Position numbers and translations under genes: made by a program | Origin: Bacteroidales bacterium GP4 | Lineage (GTDB): Bacteria > Bacteroidota > Bacteroidia > Bacteroidales > Muribaculaceae | Direction of reading: 5' to 3' | Assembly: GCA_001701065.1 (NCBI GenBank) | Contig: DAAL01000072.1 | Location: forward strand, 5,582-16,216 | DNA: 10,635 nucleotides | Shown: positions 1 through 7,680 of the stretch, in pieces | Layout of the letters: each line of letters opens with the position of its first letter | Numbering within the stretch: position 1 is the stretch's first letter | Notes under the pieces: model-generated | What the model was told of the DNA's origin: nothing | The model's input: the letters and a program-made list of their open reading frames with translations, nothing else | Databases searched by the model: none

Positions 1-1
1 T

Positions 2-178
2 TCCTTTTCGTCAAACTGCTGTTGGCGCCGCCAACGCATAGCAAAGGGTTCCGGTACTTCCATTCAGGAAGTGAACCGACTGCTTAAACAGTTTGAGGAT
101 ACACGCAAAATGATGAAAGCAGCCACAGCGATGAAAGCCAATCCCATGAAGATGATGCGCAACCTTCGTCGCCGTTAA
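2..178 (+). CDS. ffh: Signal recognition particle protein Ffh, C-terminal end (5' truncated by window)
   Basis: The frame that ends in TAA at 176-178 encodes the tail of the SRP GTPase Ffh, which binds SRP RNA and the signal sequences of nascent membrane and exported proteins. What is visible is the end of the methionine-rich M domain: [20 protein letters not shown], the helix segment that contacts SRP RNA, followed by [12 protein letters not shown] and a Met/Lys/Arg-rich tail ([15 protein letters not shown]). The catalytic G domain lies outside the window. The first roughly eight codons (SFSSNCCW) do not resemble the usual L-N-G-S before the RR motif, so the reading near the window edge is doubtful. 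The downstream neighbour folD is 56 nt away in the same direction. The identity of the tail is secure; the extreme 5' end is not. Confidence 0.88.
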   Translation, partial: SFSSNCCWRRQRIAKGSGTSIQEVNRLLKQFEDTRKMMKAATAMKANPMKMMRNLRRR

Positions 179-197
179 TCACCGATTCTTCACATTA

Positions 198-227
198 TAA
201 ATATATACATAATAAATATATACATAT
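198..227 (+). repeat. Two tandem 15-bp A/T-rich units upstream of folD
   Basis: The unit TAAATATATACATAA (198-212) is followed directly by TAAATATATACATAT (213-227), 14 of 15 bases identical. It fills most of the ffh-folD gap and ends 7 nt before the folD ATG. No TAnnTTTG promoter element is visible in this gap, so folD may be co-transcribed with ffh. The repeat would make the start region unstructured and A/U-rich, as is common before Bacteroidota start codons; any regulatory role is inference. Confidence 0.7.
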
Positions 228-234
228 AGATATC

Positions 235-1122
235 ATGACTCTTATCGACGGAAAGAAAGTAGCCGATGACATAAAGACGGAAATTGGTCGCACAGTGGAA
301 GAAATGGTGGCGCGCGGAGAAAAACGTCCGCACCTCGCCGCTATACTCGTAGGACATGACGGAGGAAGCGAAACCTACGTTGCAAACAAAGTACGTTCAT
401 GCGAACAGTGCGGATTCACCTCAACCCTCATACGCTTTGAGGACGACGTGACCGAAGAGACATTGCTTGAAACCATTGAAAAGCTCAACAATGACCCTGA
501 TGTGGACGGATTCATAGTCCAACTGCCGCTGCCGCGTCACATCTCGGAACAAAAAATAATCGAGGCAATCGACTATCGCAAGGATGTCGACGGTTTCCAT
601 CCCATCAACGTGGGTAGAATGTCCATAGGACTCCCCTGCTACTTATCGGCGACACCAGCCGGAATAATGGAACTCCTTGCGCGCTACAACATACCCACCA
701 AAGGAAAACGTTGCGTCGTTCTCGGACGCAGCAACATTGTGGGAAAGCCTGTCGCAACCCTCATGATGCAGAAACATCAGCCCGGCGATGCCACTGTCAC
801 TGTGTGCCACAGCGCCACCGAAAACATCAAGGAGATATGCCGCGAAGCTGACATCATCATAGCCGCCTTGGGTAAACCGGGCTTTGTGACCGCCGACATG
901 GTAAAACCGGGAGTCACAATAATCGATGTAGGCACTACCCGAGTGCCTGACGCTTCACGCAAGAGCGGTTTCCGTCTGCGCGGCGACGTGGACTTTGAGA
1001 ATGTATCACCCTTGTGTTCTTACATCACTCCCGTACCGGGCGGCGTAGGTCCCATGACCATCTGCTCACTGATGAAGAACACCCTGCTTGCAGGACAAGG
1101 AGCTATATACCCAAAAGAATAG
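235..1122 (+). CDS. folD: Bifunctional methylenetetrahydrofolate dehydrogenase / methenyltetrahydrofolate cyclohydrolase FolD
   Basis: FolD is a cytoplasmic enzyme that oxidises 5,10-methylene-THF to 5,10-methenyl-THF with NAD(P)+ and hydrolyses that to 10-formyl-THF, feeding purine and formyl-Met synthesis. At 295 residues it has the normal family length. Visible motifs are the catalytic YxxxK (Y48, K52, in SETYVANK), VQLPLP at 95-100, KDVDGFHP around 116-123, the dinucleotide-binding GRSNIVGKP at 164-172, and the signature [11 protein letters not shown] at 265-275. The substrate-loop segment reads SATP (138-141) rather than the common PCTP; I recall this variant from other Bacteroidales FolD proteins. 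The ATG at 235 gives a full N-terminus ([10 protein letters not shown]). It lies downstream of ffh, an arrangement I recall from related genomes, and 3 nt upstream of the capA-like gene. Confidence 0.97.
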   Translation: MTLIDGKKVADDIKTEIGRTVEEMVARGEKRPHLAAILVGHDGGSETYVANKVRSCEQCGFTSTLIRFEDDVTEETLLETIEKLNNDPDVDGFIVQLPLPRHISEQKIIEAIDYRKDVDGFHPINVGRMSIGLPCYLSATPAGIMELLARYNIPTKGKRCVVLGRSNIVGKPVATLMMQKHQPGDATVTVCHSATENIKEICREADIIIAALGKPGFVTADMVKPGVTIIDVGTTRVPDASRKSGFRLRGDVDFENVSPLCSYITPVPGGVGPMTICSLMKNTLLAGQGAIYPKE

Positions 1123-1125
1123 GAT

Positions 1126-2253
1126 ATGTCACTCTTAAGCATTCTCCTTTTCACATTATCTTCTCTGCTGCCGTCGGCGCAGAAAGCGGAGATAGTGTTT
1201 GCCGGAGATGCTATGCAGCACAAAGCACAGCTTGACGCAGCTTATGACCGCAATGACAAGTCCTACAATTATCACGACTGCTTTATTGACATTGAACCTT
1301 ATCTCACCACGGCTGACTACGCCGTGGTGAATCTTGAAACACCGGTGGGGGTGCGTCCTTACACCGGATACCCGTGCTTCAGCGCTCCGGAAAGTTATGT
1401 GGATGCCTTGGCGTTTGCCGGTTTCGACATGATGCTGACCGCCAACAACCACACTCTTGACAAGCGTGACCGCGGACTTCTAAAGACCCTTGACGCTCTG
1501 GACTCAAGACAACTTGCCCATCTCGGCACCTACCGCAACAAAGCCGAGCGGGACTCGCTCTCCCCTTTTATCGTTCCCATAAAGGGATTTAAGGTGGCGT
1601 TCCTAAACTATACTTACGGGACTAACGGCATAGAAATTCAGGGCGAACCGATAGTAAACTACATCAATCGGGAAAAAATACGCGATGAAATCATGCAGTC
1701 ACGCAAAGAAGGTGCCGAAATTGTGGTTGTGTGCCTGCACTGGGGTAACGAATATGAACTTTTGCCAACAAAAAGCCAGATTTCACTCGCCGAATTTCTC
1801 AGCGAACAAGGGGTGGATGCCATAATAGGTTCACATCCTCATGTGATACAACCTATGGAGATGCGCACCAACTCCGACGGCAAACCCATGCTGCTCGTGT
1901 ATTCCCTCGGCAACTTCATCTCCAACATGAAAACCCGCGACACGCGCGGAGGAGCAATGGTGAGAATGACATTGTCACGCGACTCTCTCGGAAAAGCTCA
2001 AGTGGAAGGTGCCAATTACCGATTAGTGTTCACCATCCCCGGAAATGCCGGGGACAATTACAAGGTTGTGCCTGTGGAACAGATGAATCATCCTCTATGG
2101 AAAAACCATGCAGGTGCTTTTGAACGCTCCGCCGAGAACATATTTCGGAAGCACAATAAGAACGTCCCACGTGACACAGTACCCATAATAAGTAAAAAAA
2201 TCACGGGCGCAGAGATTTTTTTACGCAAAAGATTTTGCGAATTACAAAAATAG
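1126..2253 (+). CDS. CapA-family (PGA_cap) exported metallophosphatase-like protein
   Basis: This 375-residue protein belongs to the CapA/PgsA-like family, a branch of the calcineurin-like phosphoesterase superfamily first linked to poly-gamma-glutamate capsule synthesis. Family motifs are present in order: FAGDAMQH (26-32), VVNLETPVG (67-75), TANNHTLDKRDRGL (106-119, asparagine and histidine metal ligands), CLHWGNEY (203-210), IIGSHPHVIQPME (233-245) and YSLGNF (259-264). The N-terminus (residues 2-18) is hydrophobic and looks like a signal peptide with possible cleavage after A18, so it probably acts in the periplasm or at the envelope. No other poly-glutamate genes (CapB, CapC) are in the window, so a capsule role cannot be claimed; the substrate is unknown. 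It starts 3 nt after folD and shows no promoter of its own, which suggests co-transcription. Its last codons contain the tRNA-His promoter. Confidence 0.9.
   Translation: MSLLSILLFTLSSLLPSAQKAEIVFAGDAMQHKAQLDAAYDRNDKSYNYHDCFIDIEPYLTTADYAVVNLETPVGVRPYTGYPCFSAPESYVDALAFAGFDMMLTANNHTLDKRDRGLLKTLDALDSRQLAHLGTYRNKAERDSLSPFIVPIKGFKVAFLNYTYGTNGIEIQGEPIVNYINREKIRDEIMQSRKEGAEIVVVCLHWGNEYELLPTKSQISLAEFLSEQGVDAIIGSHPHVIQPMEMRTNSDGKPMLLVYSLGNFISNMKTRDTRGGAMVRMTLSRDSLGKAQVEGANYRLVFTIPGNAGDNYKVVPVEQMNHPLWKNHAGAFERSAENIFRKHNKNVPRDTVPIISKKITGAEIFLRKRFCELQK
2224..2239. repeat. 16-bp palindrome-like inverted repeat at the end of the capA-like gene
   Basis: CGCAAAA and TTTTGCG face each other across a 2-nt spacer (GA). 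The element is inside the coding sequence for RKRFC near the C-terminus and its right arm contains the TTTG that serves as the candidate -33 box of the tRNA-His promoter. It could be a protein-binding operator, or simply chance in an A/T-rich codon stretch. Confidence 0.5.
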
Positions 2254-2264
2254 TCGTACCTTTG
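2234..2264 (+). promoter_or_regulatory. Bacteroides-type promoter for tRNA-His
   Basis: A -33 box TTTG (2234-2237) and a perfect -7 box TACCTTTG (2257-2264, consensus TAnnTTTG) are separated by 19 nt, the spacing known for the primary sigma factor of Bacteroidota. Transcription should start near 2270, about 8 nt before the mature tRNA 5' end. The -33 box lies inside the capA-like coding sequence and the -7 box begins 4 nt after its stop codon. Confidence 0.8.
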
Positions 2265-2277
2265 CACCGTTAAAAAT

Positions 2278-2355
<78 letters not shown>

Positions 2356-2358
2356 TCA

Positions 2359-2393
2359 AGAGAGTCATTCAGTGGATGGCTCTCTATTTTTTT
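2359..2393 (+). terminator. Intrinsic terminator of tRNA-His
   Basis: A 10-bp stem (AGAGAGTCAT at 2359-2368 with ATGGCTCTCT at 2376-2385, one G-T wobble) encloses a 7-nt loop and is followed by A and seven T residues (2387-2393). It starts 3 nt after the encoded CCA. In the opposite direction the hairpin lacks a T-run, so it should stop only rightward transcription, protecting the convergent phosphoesterase gene that ends at 2411. Confidence 0.9.
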
Positions 2394-2410
2394 GTCCATG
2401 CTTGTAAAAA

Positions 2411-3424
2411 TCAATACTTGTAACGGAACACGAACGGAGTGACATCGTCATCCACCCAATCATGCATAGCCGTGCTGTACACTCTCACTGTGCATTCATC
2501 GCCATCCTTAGGGAATTCCCATAATTCCAGCATCCCGTTGCCTCCATTCTTCTGGTATTGGAGATTAAAAAGCACCTGCGGCACTTCTCTTCCTGACGTG
2601 TTCTCCGAGAAAAGCACGCTTGAATAGTCGTTATGTCCGCACAGAACACCCATAACATTATCATTAGTTGACACAAGATTCTCCCACAGATATTCAGGAT
2701 TGGAGTGAGAATTGGCGGTGCCTTCCATGTGCCAGTCCACCAGATTGCCATGTCCCGCTATCACATTACGCCATAGATACTCGTGGGTCATAAGCAAGAA
2801 CCGTTCGTCCCGGTCCCGTACTATAATGTCGTTTAACCAGTCCACAACCTCCGTGCGCGGACCATATTCAAGAACTGCTATATTAAGCGGAACGCCCTGC
2901 ACATCCACCGGATAAACATAGTTTTCTATGCTCTCATCCTCATACCGGTATTTTATCCCCCGCTCTACTATATCGTACCTCACATAGTCATTGAAACGGC
3001 ACGATTTTCGGTCACGTATCAAAGCCCTGCCATCAACCCATTCCCAGTCATAGTCATGGTTGCCTGCACATATCAAGAATGGAATGACATCCGACACCTT
3101 CTGCACTCCGGCATTAAAACGCCACCAAGGCTTGTCGTTATTACCATGGGTAATATCCCCCACAAGAAGCACACACTTTATCTTAGCGCACATATCGTAT
3201 TGGATCCTTATCCAGTCGAGGGAATGATAGAAATATAATGCAAAACCATCGTACTCCATATACTCCTGCACATCGCCTATCACAACTATATACTCCGAAT
3301 CAGGATTAAGATTCGTATCAAACACGTGCGCATTCTCCTCTAAATCCATAGAAGAACACCCGCTCATGATGCCACAGAACACACCCGCGATTAAAGACAA
3401 TAAAACCTTCACTTTAACCTCCAT
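2411..3424 (-). CDS. Calcineurin-like metallophosphoesterase lipoprotein
   Basis: With the ATG whose first base is 3424, this is a 337-residue protein. The N-terminus (MEVKVKVLLSLIAGVFCGIM) is a lipoprotein signal peptide ending in a lipobox MSGC with C23 as the lipidated cysteine; the following SSMDLEE is acidic and may favour surface export in Bacteroidota, which is inference. Metallophosphoesterase motifs appear in order: VIGDVQ (48-53), LLVGDITHGNND (87-97), CAGNHD (119-124), LMTHEYLW (211-218) and LCGHND (261-266). The usual first motif DxH reads DVQ and the last GHxH reads GHND, so two metal-ligand histidines appear replaced. The substrate is unknown. A start 11 codons upstream is possible, but those codons fall inside a terminator-like hairpin and the lipoprotein signal fits only the chosen start. 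No promoter match is visible just upstream. Confidence 0.85.
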   Translation of the reverse strand: MEVKVKVLLSLIAGVFCGIMSGCSSMDLEENAHVFDTNLNPDSEYIVVIGDVQEYMEYDGFALYFYHSLDWIRIQYDMCAKIKCVLLVGDITHGNNDKPWWRFNAGVQKVSDVIPFLICAGNHDYDWEWVDGRALIRDRKSCRFNDYVRYDIVERGIKYRYEDESIENYVYPVDVQGVPLNIAVLEYGPRTEVVDWLNDIIVRDRDERFLLMTHEYLWRNVIAGHGNLVDWHMEGTANSHSNPEYLWENLVSTNDNVMGVLCGHNDYSSVLFSENTSGREVPQVLFNLQYQKNGGNGMLELWEFPKDGDECTVRVYSTAMHDWVDDDVTPFVFRYKY

Positions 3425-3428
3425 TATT

Positions 3429-3466
3429 AAAAAGAATCGGCACCGCACACAATGCATGCAGTGCCG
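3429..3466 (-). terminator. Leftward terminator-like hairpin between the two lipoprotein genes
   Basis: Read on the minus strand, CGGCACTGCA (3466-3457) pairs with TGCGGTGCCG (3447-3438) over 10 bp with one T-G wobble and a 9-nt loop, followed by ATTC and five T residues (3433-3429). It lies 34 nt after the stop of the OmpA/TPR gene and would terminate it. Its T-run ends only 4 nt before the ATG of the phosphoesterase gene, so it could instead, or also, act as an attenuator in that gene's leader. Confidence 0.75.
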
Positions 3467-3500
3467 AAAAATGAGTTAGATATTTTTATCTCTTAGCTTA

Positions 3501-5186
3501 TTAGTACAAGCTTGAAAGATTGTACTTAGCGAATTCAAGATCCGACTTAGCCTGCTGAGCCATGTTCTTGTCAAGCTTGATAGCTTCACGCAAGTTATTG
3601 TAGACCATGTTGTCGTTATTGGTGCGCGCGCCAAGGATTGCTGCAAGATAGAAAGTAGTAGCATCGGGAGAAGCTACACCTGCAAGAGTGGATTTTGCCT
3701 TGCTGTAGTCCTTAGTGAGAAGCTGTGCAAGAGCGGCATTGTTAGTCTTGCTGTCACCGAATGCGCGTACTGCTGAATTATAGTCGCCCTGCTTCATGTA
3801 GTAAACACCGAGAGCATCGCCAAGAGCGGGAACACCTGCTGCGTTACCGAATTTAGCGGTAGCTTCTTTATAGTTGTTGTTAAGCAATGACACAAGACCC
3901 AAGTTCATCTGAGCTTCACCGGCTGCAGGAGCAAGCTTAGCTGCCTGAGCGAAGTTAGCTTCAGCTGCTTCATAGTCCTTGTCGATGTACTGGCACATAC
4001 CCAAGTTATTGAATGTGCGGTAGTCTTCGGGGTACAAGCTTACAGCTGTGTCATAAATCTGAAGACGCTTGTCGTTGTCGTTGGTGAGAGTAGCGGCATA
4101 GAGGATTTCATCTACTGAAAGACCTTTGGGATTTACTGAGTAGATGTTCATGATTTCTTCGTCGCTCTTACCGATTACGTCGATAGAAGCTGTGATGCGT
4201 GAATAACGAAGCTGAGGAAGAATCTCTTCAGCAAGCTGATCAAATACTGATGAAAGGTTACGGATTTCACGTTCACGCTGTTCCGGATCCTTGTACATGG
4301 CAAGTACGCTAAGAATAAGGTCCTTATCCTGGATGTTGCTTGCTGCTACAAGACGCTGGAAACCTTCCCAGTCCTGAGGAGTGAAGTTGGCGGTAAGTTC
4401 ACCGAATTCAGTGATGTTGTCCTTCTTAAGGCTCTTTTCCATGTAACCTACGGTGTTCTTTTCGCGGTTTTCGGCAAGACGGGTGTTAAGTTCCACACCA
4501 CCATCAGGCGAAGCGTAGGAAGTAACGTTTATCTCACGGATTTCACGGCGGCTGTCATCGTTGGCTTCAGCTATCTCCTTATGCAGGTCCTTCATCTCGG
4601 TTGAACGAAGCTGATTGTCGCGGATATTAGCTTGGTTAATCAAGAACTTGATGTCAGCGTCATATTTTTCATTGATGATGCGCTGGAATTTGTCGGGGGC
4701 AATTGCGGGATTCACAGCGGCAGCGTCAGCAAGGACCGCGGTGGCAACAACGCCGGTGGCAACCTTCACACGGGGCAATACATACTGTTTCTTGCCCTGC
4801 TTTACAGTAAACGCAAGTGAAAGATCGCTCTTGCGCATCTCGGGAGTGTAAGCAAATTGCACAGGGATTGTAACTGTTCCACCGTTTTCATAATTAACCA
4901 CGGGGTTATTTCCGCGTACTTTTTCGCCTTGGAATGTGTAAGGAGCCGAAGCTGTTTCTGTTCCGTTATATTCCAAGTAAGGAGTAACGGTAACTTCAGC
5001 GTTCTTTACAAAGAATTTTCCGGGGATATTGCCGGTAACTGTTGCCGGAACTTTTTCACCCACTACTTCAAGAGGATTTGGATTAGTTGAAAAATAATCA
5101 GCTTTGAACTGATTCATCTTTTTCCCACAACCGGTAAGGAGTAAAGCACTACCCAATACCAGTGAATAGCACAATTTGCTGTTCAT
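3501..5186 (-). CDS. OmpA-like domain / tetratricopeptide repeat lipoprotein
   Basis: This 561-residue protein begins with a lipoprotein signal (SLVLGSALLLTGC, C20 lipidated) and is probably anchored in the outer membrane. Residues about 30-145 are rich in beta strands. Residues about 215-345 resemble an OmpA C-terminal domain: TSYASPDGGVELNTRLAENR carries D228 and R241 at the places of the peptidoglycan-binding Asp and Arg, and the domain is interrupted by an insert at about 265-330 (FTPQDWEGFQRLV...). The C-terminal third (about 375-555) contains TPR-like helical repeats, for example TFNNLGMCQYIDKDYEAAEA and AQMNLGLVSLLNNNYKEATA. The QDWEGFQRLV-type insert recalls OmpA-like proteins near Bacteroidales fimbrial genes (DUF3868 proteins) from memory; no fimbrial genes are present here. 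A role linking outer membrane and peptidoglycan is inferred. It has its own promoter and a downstream hairpin. Confidence 0.87.
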   Translation of the reverse strand: MNSKLCYSLVLGSALLLTGCGKKMNQFKADYFSTNPNPLEVVGEKVPATVTGNIPGKFFVKNAEVTVTPYLEYNGTETASAPYTFQGEKVRGNNPVVNYENGGTVTIPVQFAYTPEMRKSDLSLAFTVKQGKKQYVLPRVKVATGVVATAVLADAAAVNPAIAPDKFQRIINEKYDADIKFLINQANIRDNQLRSTEMKDLHKEIAEANDDSRREIREINVTSYASPDGGVELNTRLAENREKNTVGYMEKSLKKDNITEFGELTANFTPQDWEGFQRLVAASNIQDKDLILSVLAMYKDPEQREREIRNLSSVFDQLAEEILPQLRYSRITASIDVIGKSDEEIMNIYSVNPKGLSVDEILYAATLTNDNDKRLQIYDTAVSLYPEDYRTFNNLGMCQYIDKDYEAAEANFAQAAKLAPAAGEAQMNLGLVSLLNNNYKEATAKFGNAAGVPALGDALGVYYMKQGDYNSAVRAFGDSKTNNAALAQLLTKDYSKAKSTLAGVASPDATTFYLAAILGARTNNDNMVYNNLREAIKLDKNMAQQAKSDLEFAKYNLSSLY

Positions 5187-5225
5187 GATAATAACTTAGT
5201 TTAAATAAAAATTTTATAATCTTTG

Positions 5226-5256
5226 CAAATTTACGATTTTTTCGGGTAAATATCAG
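5226..5256 (-). promoter_or_regulatory. Leftward promoter of the OmpA/TPR lipoprotein gene
   Basis: On the minus strand a perfect -7 box TAAATTTG (5233-5226) lies 39 nt upstream of the ATG. At 20 nt further upstream is CTG (5256-5254), a two-of-three match to the -33 TTG. The start point would be near 5219, giving a leader of roughly 30 nt that is very A/T-rich and lacks a Shine-Dalgarno sequence. Confidence 0.65.
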
Positions 5257-5327
5257 CCTTTTTCAACAGAATTATTAGCCTTTATCATACAATATTTGAC
5301 TTATTCGGATAAAATTACAAAATGAGG

Positions 5328-5358
5328 ATGTCAATAAGCGGAAAATTTAGTAATTTTG
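5328..5358 (+). promoter_or_regulatory. Rightward promoter of the pepP-DMT-gmd operon
   Basis: A perfect -7 box TAATTTTG (5351-5358) lies 34 nt upstream of the pepP ATG; the -33 position has only ATG (5328-5330), a partial match, at 20-nt spacing. The start point should be near 5365. With the leftward promoter at 5226-5256 this makes the 206-nt gap a divergent promoter region; I see no other gene or RNA in it. Confidence 0.6.
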
Positions 5359-5392
5359 GGTTCTAAATTCACATTCTTAAAATACATTATTT

Positions 5393-6766
5393 ATGTTTTC
5401 TAAAGACACTTACGTTTCACGCCGTGAAACGCTGAAAAAGAAAGTAGGCAAAGGATTATTGCTTTTCTTAGGCAACGACGAATCAGGAGCCAACTATGAG
5501 GACAACACTTATCCTTATCGTCAAGACTCTTCTTTCCTATATTATTTCGGACTGCCCTACGCAGGACTCAACGCAATCATCGACATCGATAATGACCGCG
5601 AAATAATATTCGGCGACGAATTGTCAATCGACCACATCGTGTGGATGGGCACTCAACCCACTATCCACGAAAAGGCACTGTCAGTGGGAATCAAAGAGAC
5701 CCTCCCTTACGATGACATAAAAATGTACCTTAACAACGCCAAAGTGCTTGGACAAACCATACACTATCTCCCCACTTACCGCGCCGAACATAAGATTAAG
5801 CTGTGGGAATATCTCGGAGTAAAACCGGGAGAAGAGCAGCCTTCAATAGACTTGATACGCGCCATTGTGGACATGCGTAACCACAAAACACCTGAAGAAA
5901 TCGAGGAGATAGAACGCGCATGCAACGTGACTGCCGACATGCACATTGAAGCCATGAAAGTGCTTCGTCCCGGAATGCATGAATATGAAGTAGTAGCTGC
6001 ACTTGAAGCGGTAGCCACACGCAACGGATGTTCTCTTTCATTCCCCACAATAGCCACCATCAACGGTCAGACATTGCATAACCACGCTCATCACAACATT
6101 GTGAAGCCGGGTGACATGCTCCTTGTGGATGCAGGCGCCGAAACTCCTATGGGATACGCCGGCGACATGTCATCGACCATATGCGCCGACAAGACATTCA
6201 CCCCTCGCCAGAAGAGCATATACGACATTCAGGTGGCTTCTCACTTGGCTGCGGTAGATGCTTTAAAACCCGGTGTTCCATTCCGCGAAGTCTACGAATT
6301 ATCAGCCGCCGTCATCTGCCAAGGACTGAAAGACCTCGGTATAATGAAAGGTGACCCCAAAGAAGCGGTAGCCGCCGGTGCCCACGCCATGTTCTTCCCT
6401 TGCGGACTCGGACACATGATGGGCATGGACGTTCACGACATGGAAAATCTCGGTGAAGTATGGGTAGGTTATGACGGACAGCCCAAGAGTACCCAGTTCG
6501 GACGCAAGTCCCTTCGCCTTGCCCGTCCTCTTGAACCGGGATTCGTGCTCACCATAGAACCGGGAGTTTACTTCATTCCCGAATTAATCGATTATTGGGG
6601 AGCCGAAAAACGCTTTGCCGATTTTATCGACTACAACGAGCTTAACAAGTGGAGAGACTTCGGCGGAATCCGCAACGAAGAGGACTACCTCATCACCGAA
6701 ACAGGTGCACGCCGTCTCGGAAAGAAAATTCCGCTGACCACTGAAGAAGTAGAATCAATAAGATAA
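5393..6766 (+). CDS. pepP: Xaa-Pro aminopeptidase (aminopeptidase P, M24B family)
   Basis: This 457-residue cytoplasmic metallopeptidase should remove the N-terminal residue from peptides with proline in second position. Residues about 1-135 form the aminopeptidase P N-terminal domain (SSFLYYFGLPYAGLNAIIDI), and about 170-440 the pita-bread catalytic domain. The five dinuclear metal ligands are visible: D246 (LLVDAGAE), D258 (AGDMSS), H341 (CGLGHMMG), E389 (LTIEPGVYF) and E429 (GGIRNEEDY). Histidines H231, H233, H234 and H348 supply the substrate-site region. There is no signal peptide. It heads a compact operon: the DMT permease starts 2 nt after its stop. Length and motifs are complete, so it should be active; the precise substrate preference within M24B cannot be read from the sequence. 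Confidence 0.95.
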   Translation: MFSKDTYVSRRETLKKKVGKGLLLFLGNDESGANYEDNTYPYRQDSSFLYYFGLPYAGLNAIIDIDNDREIIFGDELSIDHIVWMGTQPTIHEKALSVGIKETLPYDDIKMYLNNAKVLGQTIHYLPTYRAEHKIKLWEYLGVKPGEEQPSIDLIRAIVDMRNHKTPEEIEEIERACNVTADMHIEAMKVLRPGMHEYEVVAALEAVATRNGCSLSFPTIATINGQTLHNHAHHNIVKPGDMLLVDAGAETPMGYAGDMSSTICADKTFTPRQKSIYDIQVASHLAAVDALKPGVPFREVYELSAAVICQGLKDLGIMKGDPKEAVAAGAHAMFFPCGLGHMMGMDVHDMENLGEVWVGYDGQPKSTQFGRKSLRLARPLEPGFVLTIEPGVYFIPELIDYWGAEKRFADFIDYNELNKWRDFGGIRNEEDYLITETGARRLGKKIPLTTEEVESIR

Positions 6767-6768
6767 GC

Positions 6769-7680
6769 ATGAACCAAGCCGCCAAAGCTGTCACTCTGGC
6801 TTCAGTTGCCGTATTAAGTTGGTCAACAGTCGCGACATCTTTTAAAATCGCGCTTCGCGAATTAAGCGTTTATGAGATGTTGTTCGTGTCGTCGGTGACG
6901 GCATTAGTCATCTTCACTGTATGGCTGACTATAAAAGGCGAATGGGGTGAACTAAAAAAGCTTTCCCGGAAGAACTGGCTGCAGATGGCGCTTCTCGGAC
7001 TTATCAATCCGGTAGCTTACTATCTCGTGCTGTTCAAGTCCTACTCGCTTCTGCCGGCTCAGATAGCGCAGCCCATCAATTACCTATGGCCTATAGTGCT
7101 GCTGGTGCTCATAGCGGTAATCAACCGTCGTCCCATTCCCGGGCGCAAATACATAGGTATGGTTGTGTCGCTGGCGGGGCTTTCAGTGATTTCTATGGGA
7201 GGAAAGTCCATTGAGGGCACTTTATCGCCGGTGGGGATAATGCTGGGACTGGGGAGCGCATTTTTATGGGCGACCTATTGGCTGGTCAACGATCGCATCA
7301 AGGATTCGGTGAGCGAATCAGTAAGCCTGTTTTTGGGATTTCTTTTCGGCTCCATCTACCTGTGCCTCGGCTCCTTAATAGAACCGGTGAGCATATCATC
7401 AATACCGGGACTGCTGTCAGGTGTATATATAGGAGTATTTGAAATGGGTATCCCGTTCCTATGCTTTGGAATAGCCATCAGGCTCACACCCAATCCGGCT
7501 CTGATAAATCAGATGTGCTATCTCGCACCGTTCATGTCATTGTTCTTTATTTCAATAATTCTGGGAGAACCTATTGTGCCTACTACTTACATAGGACTTG
7601 CCTTGATTGTCACAGGACTTGTCTATAACCAGTATTTTGCCAATAGCCGTTCCTCCCGTCCACTTACTGCCAAAGAATGA
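6769..7680 (+). CDS. EamA/DMT-family permease
   Basis: This 303-residue integral inner-membrane protein has the two-repeat EamA layout of the drug/metabolite transporter superfamily, with about ten hydrophobic segments, for example around residues 8-28, 36-55, 70-89, 97-117, 127-145, 153-172, 185-203, 215-237, 248-265 and 271-288. The first repeat has the typical [12 protein letters not shown] start and the [15 protein letters not shown] segment, the second [14 protein letters not shown] and the conserved LGEP near the end (265-268). Substrates of such permeases are diverse and cannot be assigned here; amino acid or metabolite efflux is typical of the family. Placement between pepP and gmd, with a 2-nt gap upstream and an ATGA overlap downstream, implies translational coupling but not necessarily a shared pathway. 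Confidence 0.93.
   Translation: MNQAAKAVTLASVAVLSWSTVATSFKIALRELSVYEMLFVSSVTALVIFTVWLTIKGEWGELKKLSRKNWLQMALLGLINPVAYYLVLFKSYSLLPAQIAQPINYLWPIVLLVLIAVINRRPIPGRKYIGMVVSLAGLSVISMGGKSIEGTLSPVGIMLGLGSAFLWATYWLVNDRIKDSVSESVSLFLGFLFGSIYLCLGSLIEPVSISSIPGLLSGVYIGVFEMGIPFLCFGIAIRLTPNPALINQMCYLAPFMSLFFISIILGEPIVPTTYIGLALIVTGLVYNQYFANSRSSRPLTAKE

Noticed and set aside
1156..1452. A 98-residue open frame opposite the start of the capA-like gene
   Set aside because: Antisense shadow of a motif-supported gene, arginine/valine-rich and without family resemblance.
1126..2253. Poly-gamma-glutamate capsule locus
   Set aside because: Only the CapA-like protein is present; no CapB or CapC ligase/export genes are nearby, so the family name alone does not support a capsule.
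3425..3457. An 11-codon upstream start for the phosphoesterase (MHCVRCRFFLI)
   Set aside because: These codons lie within the hairpin and T-run, and the extended N-terminus would spoil the short basic n-region of the lipoprotein signal.
3503..3526. Inverted repeat AGTACAA / TTGTACT with a 10-nt loop at the end of the OmpA/TPR gene
   Set aside because: Seven pairs in coding sequence with no T-run after it on either strand; likely chance, and a much better hairpin lies just downstream of the gene.
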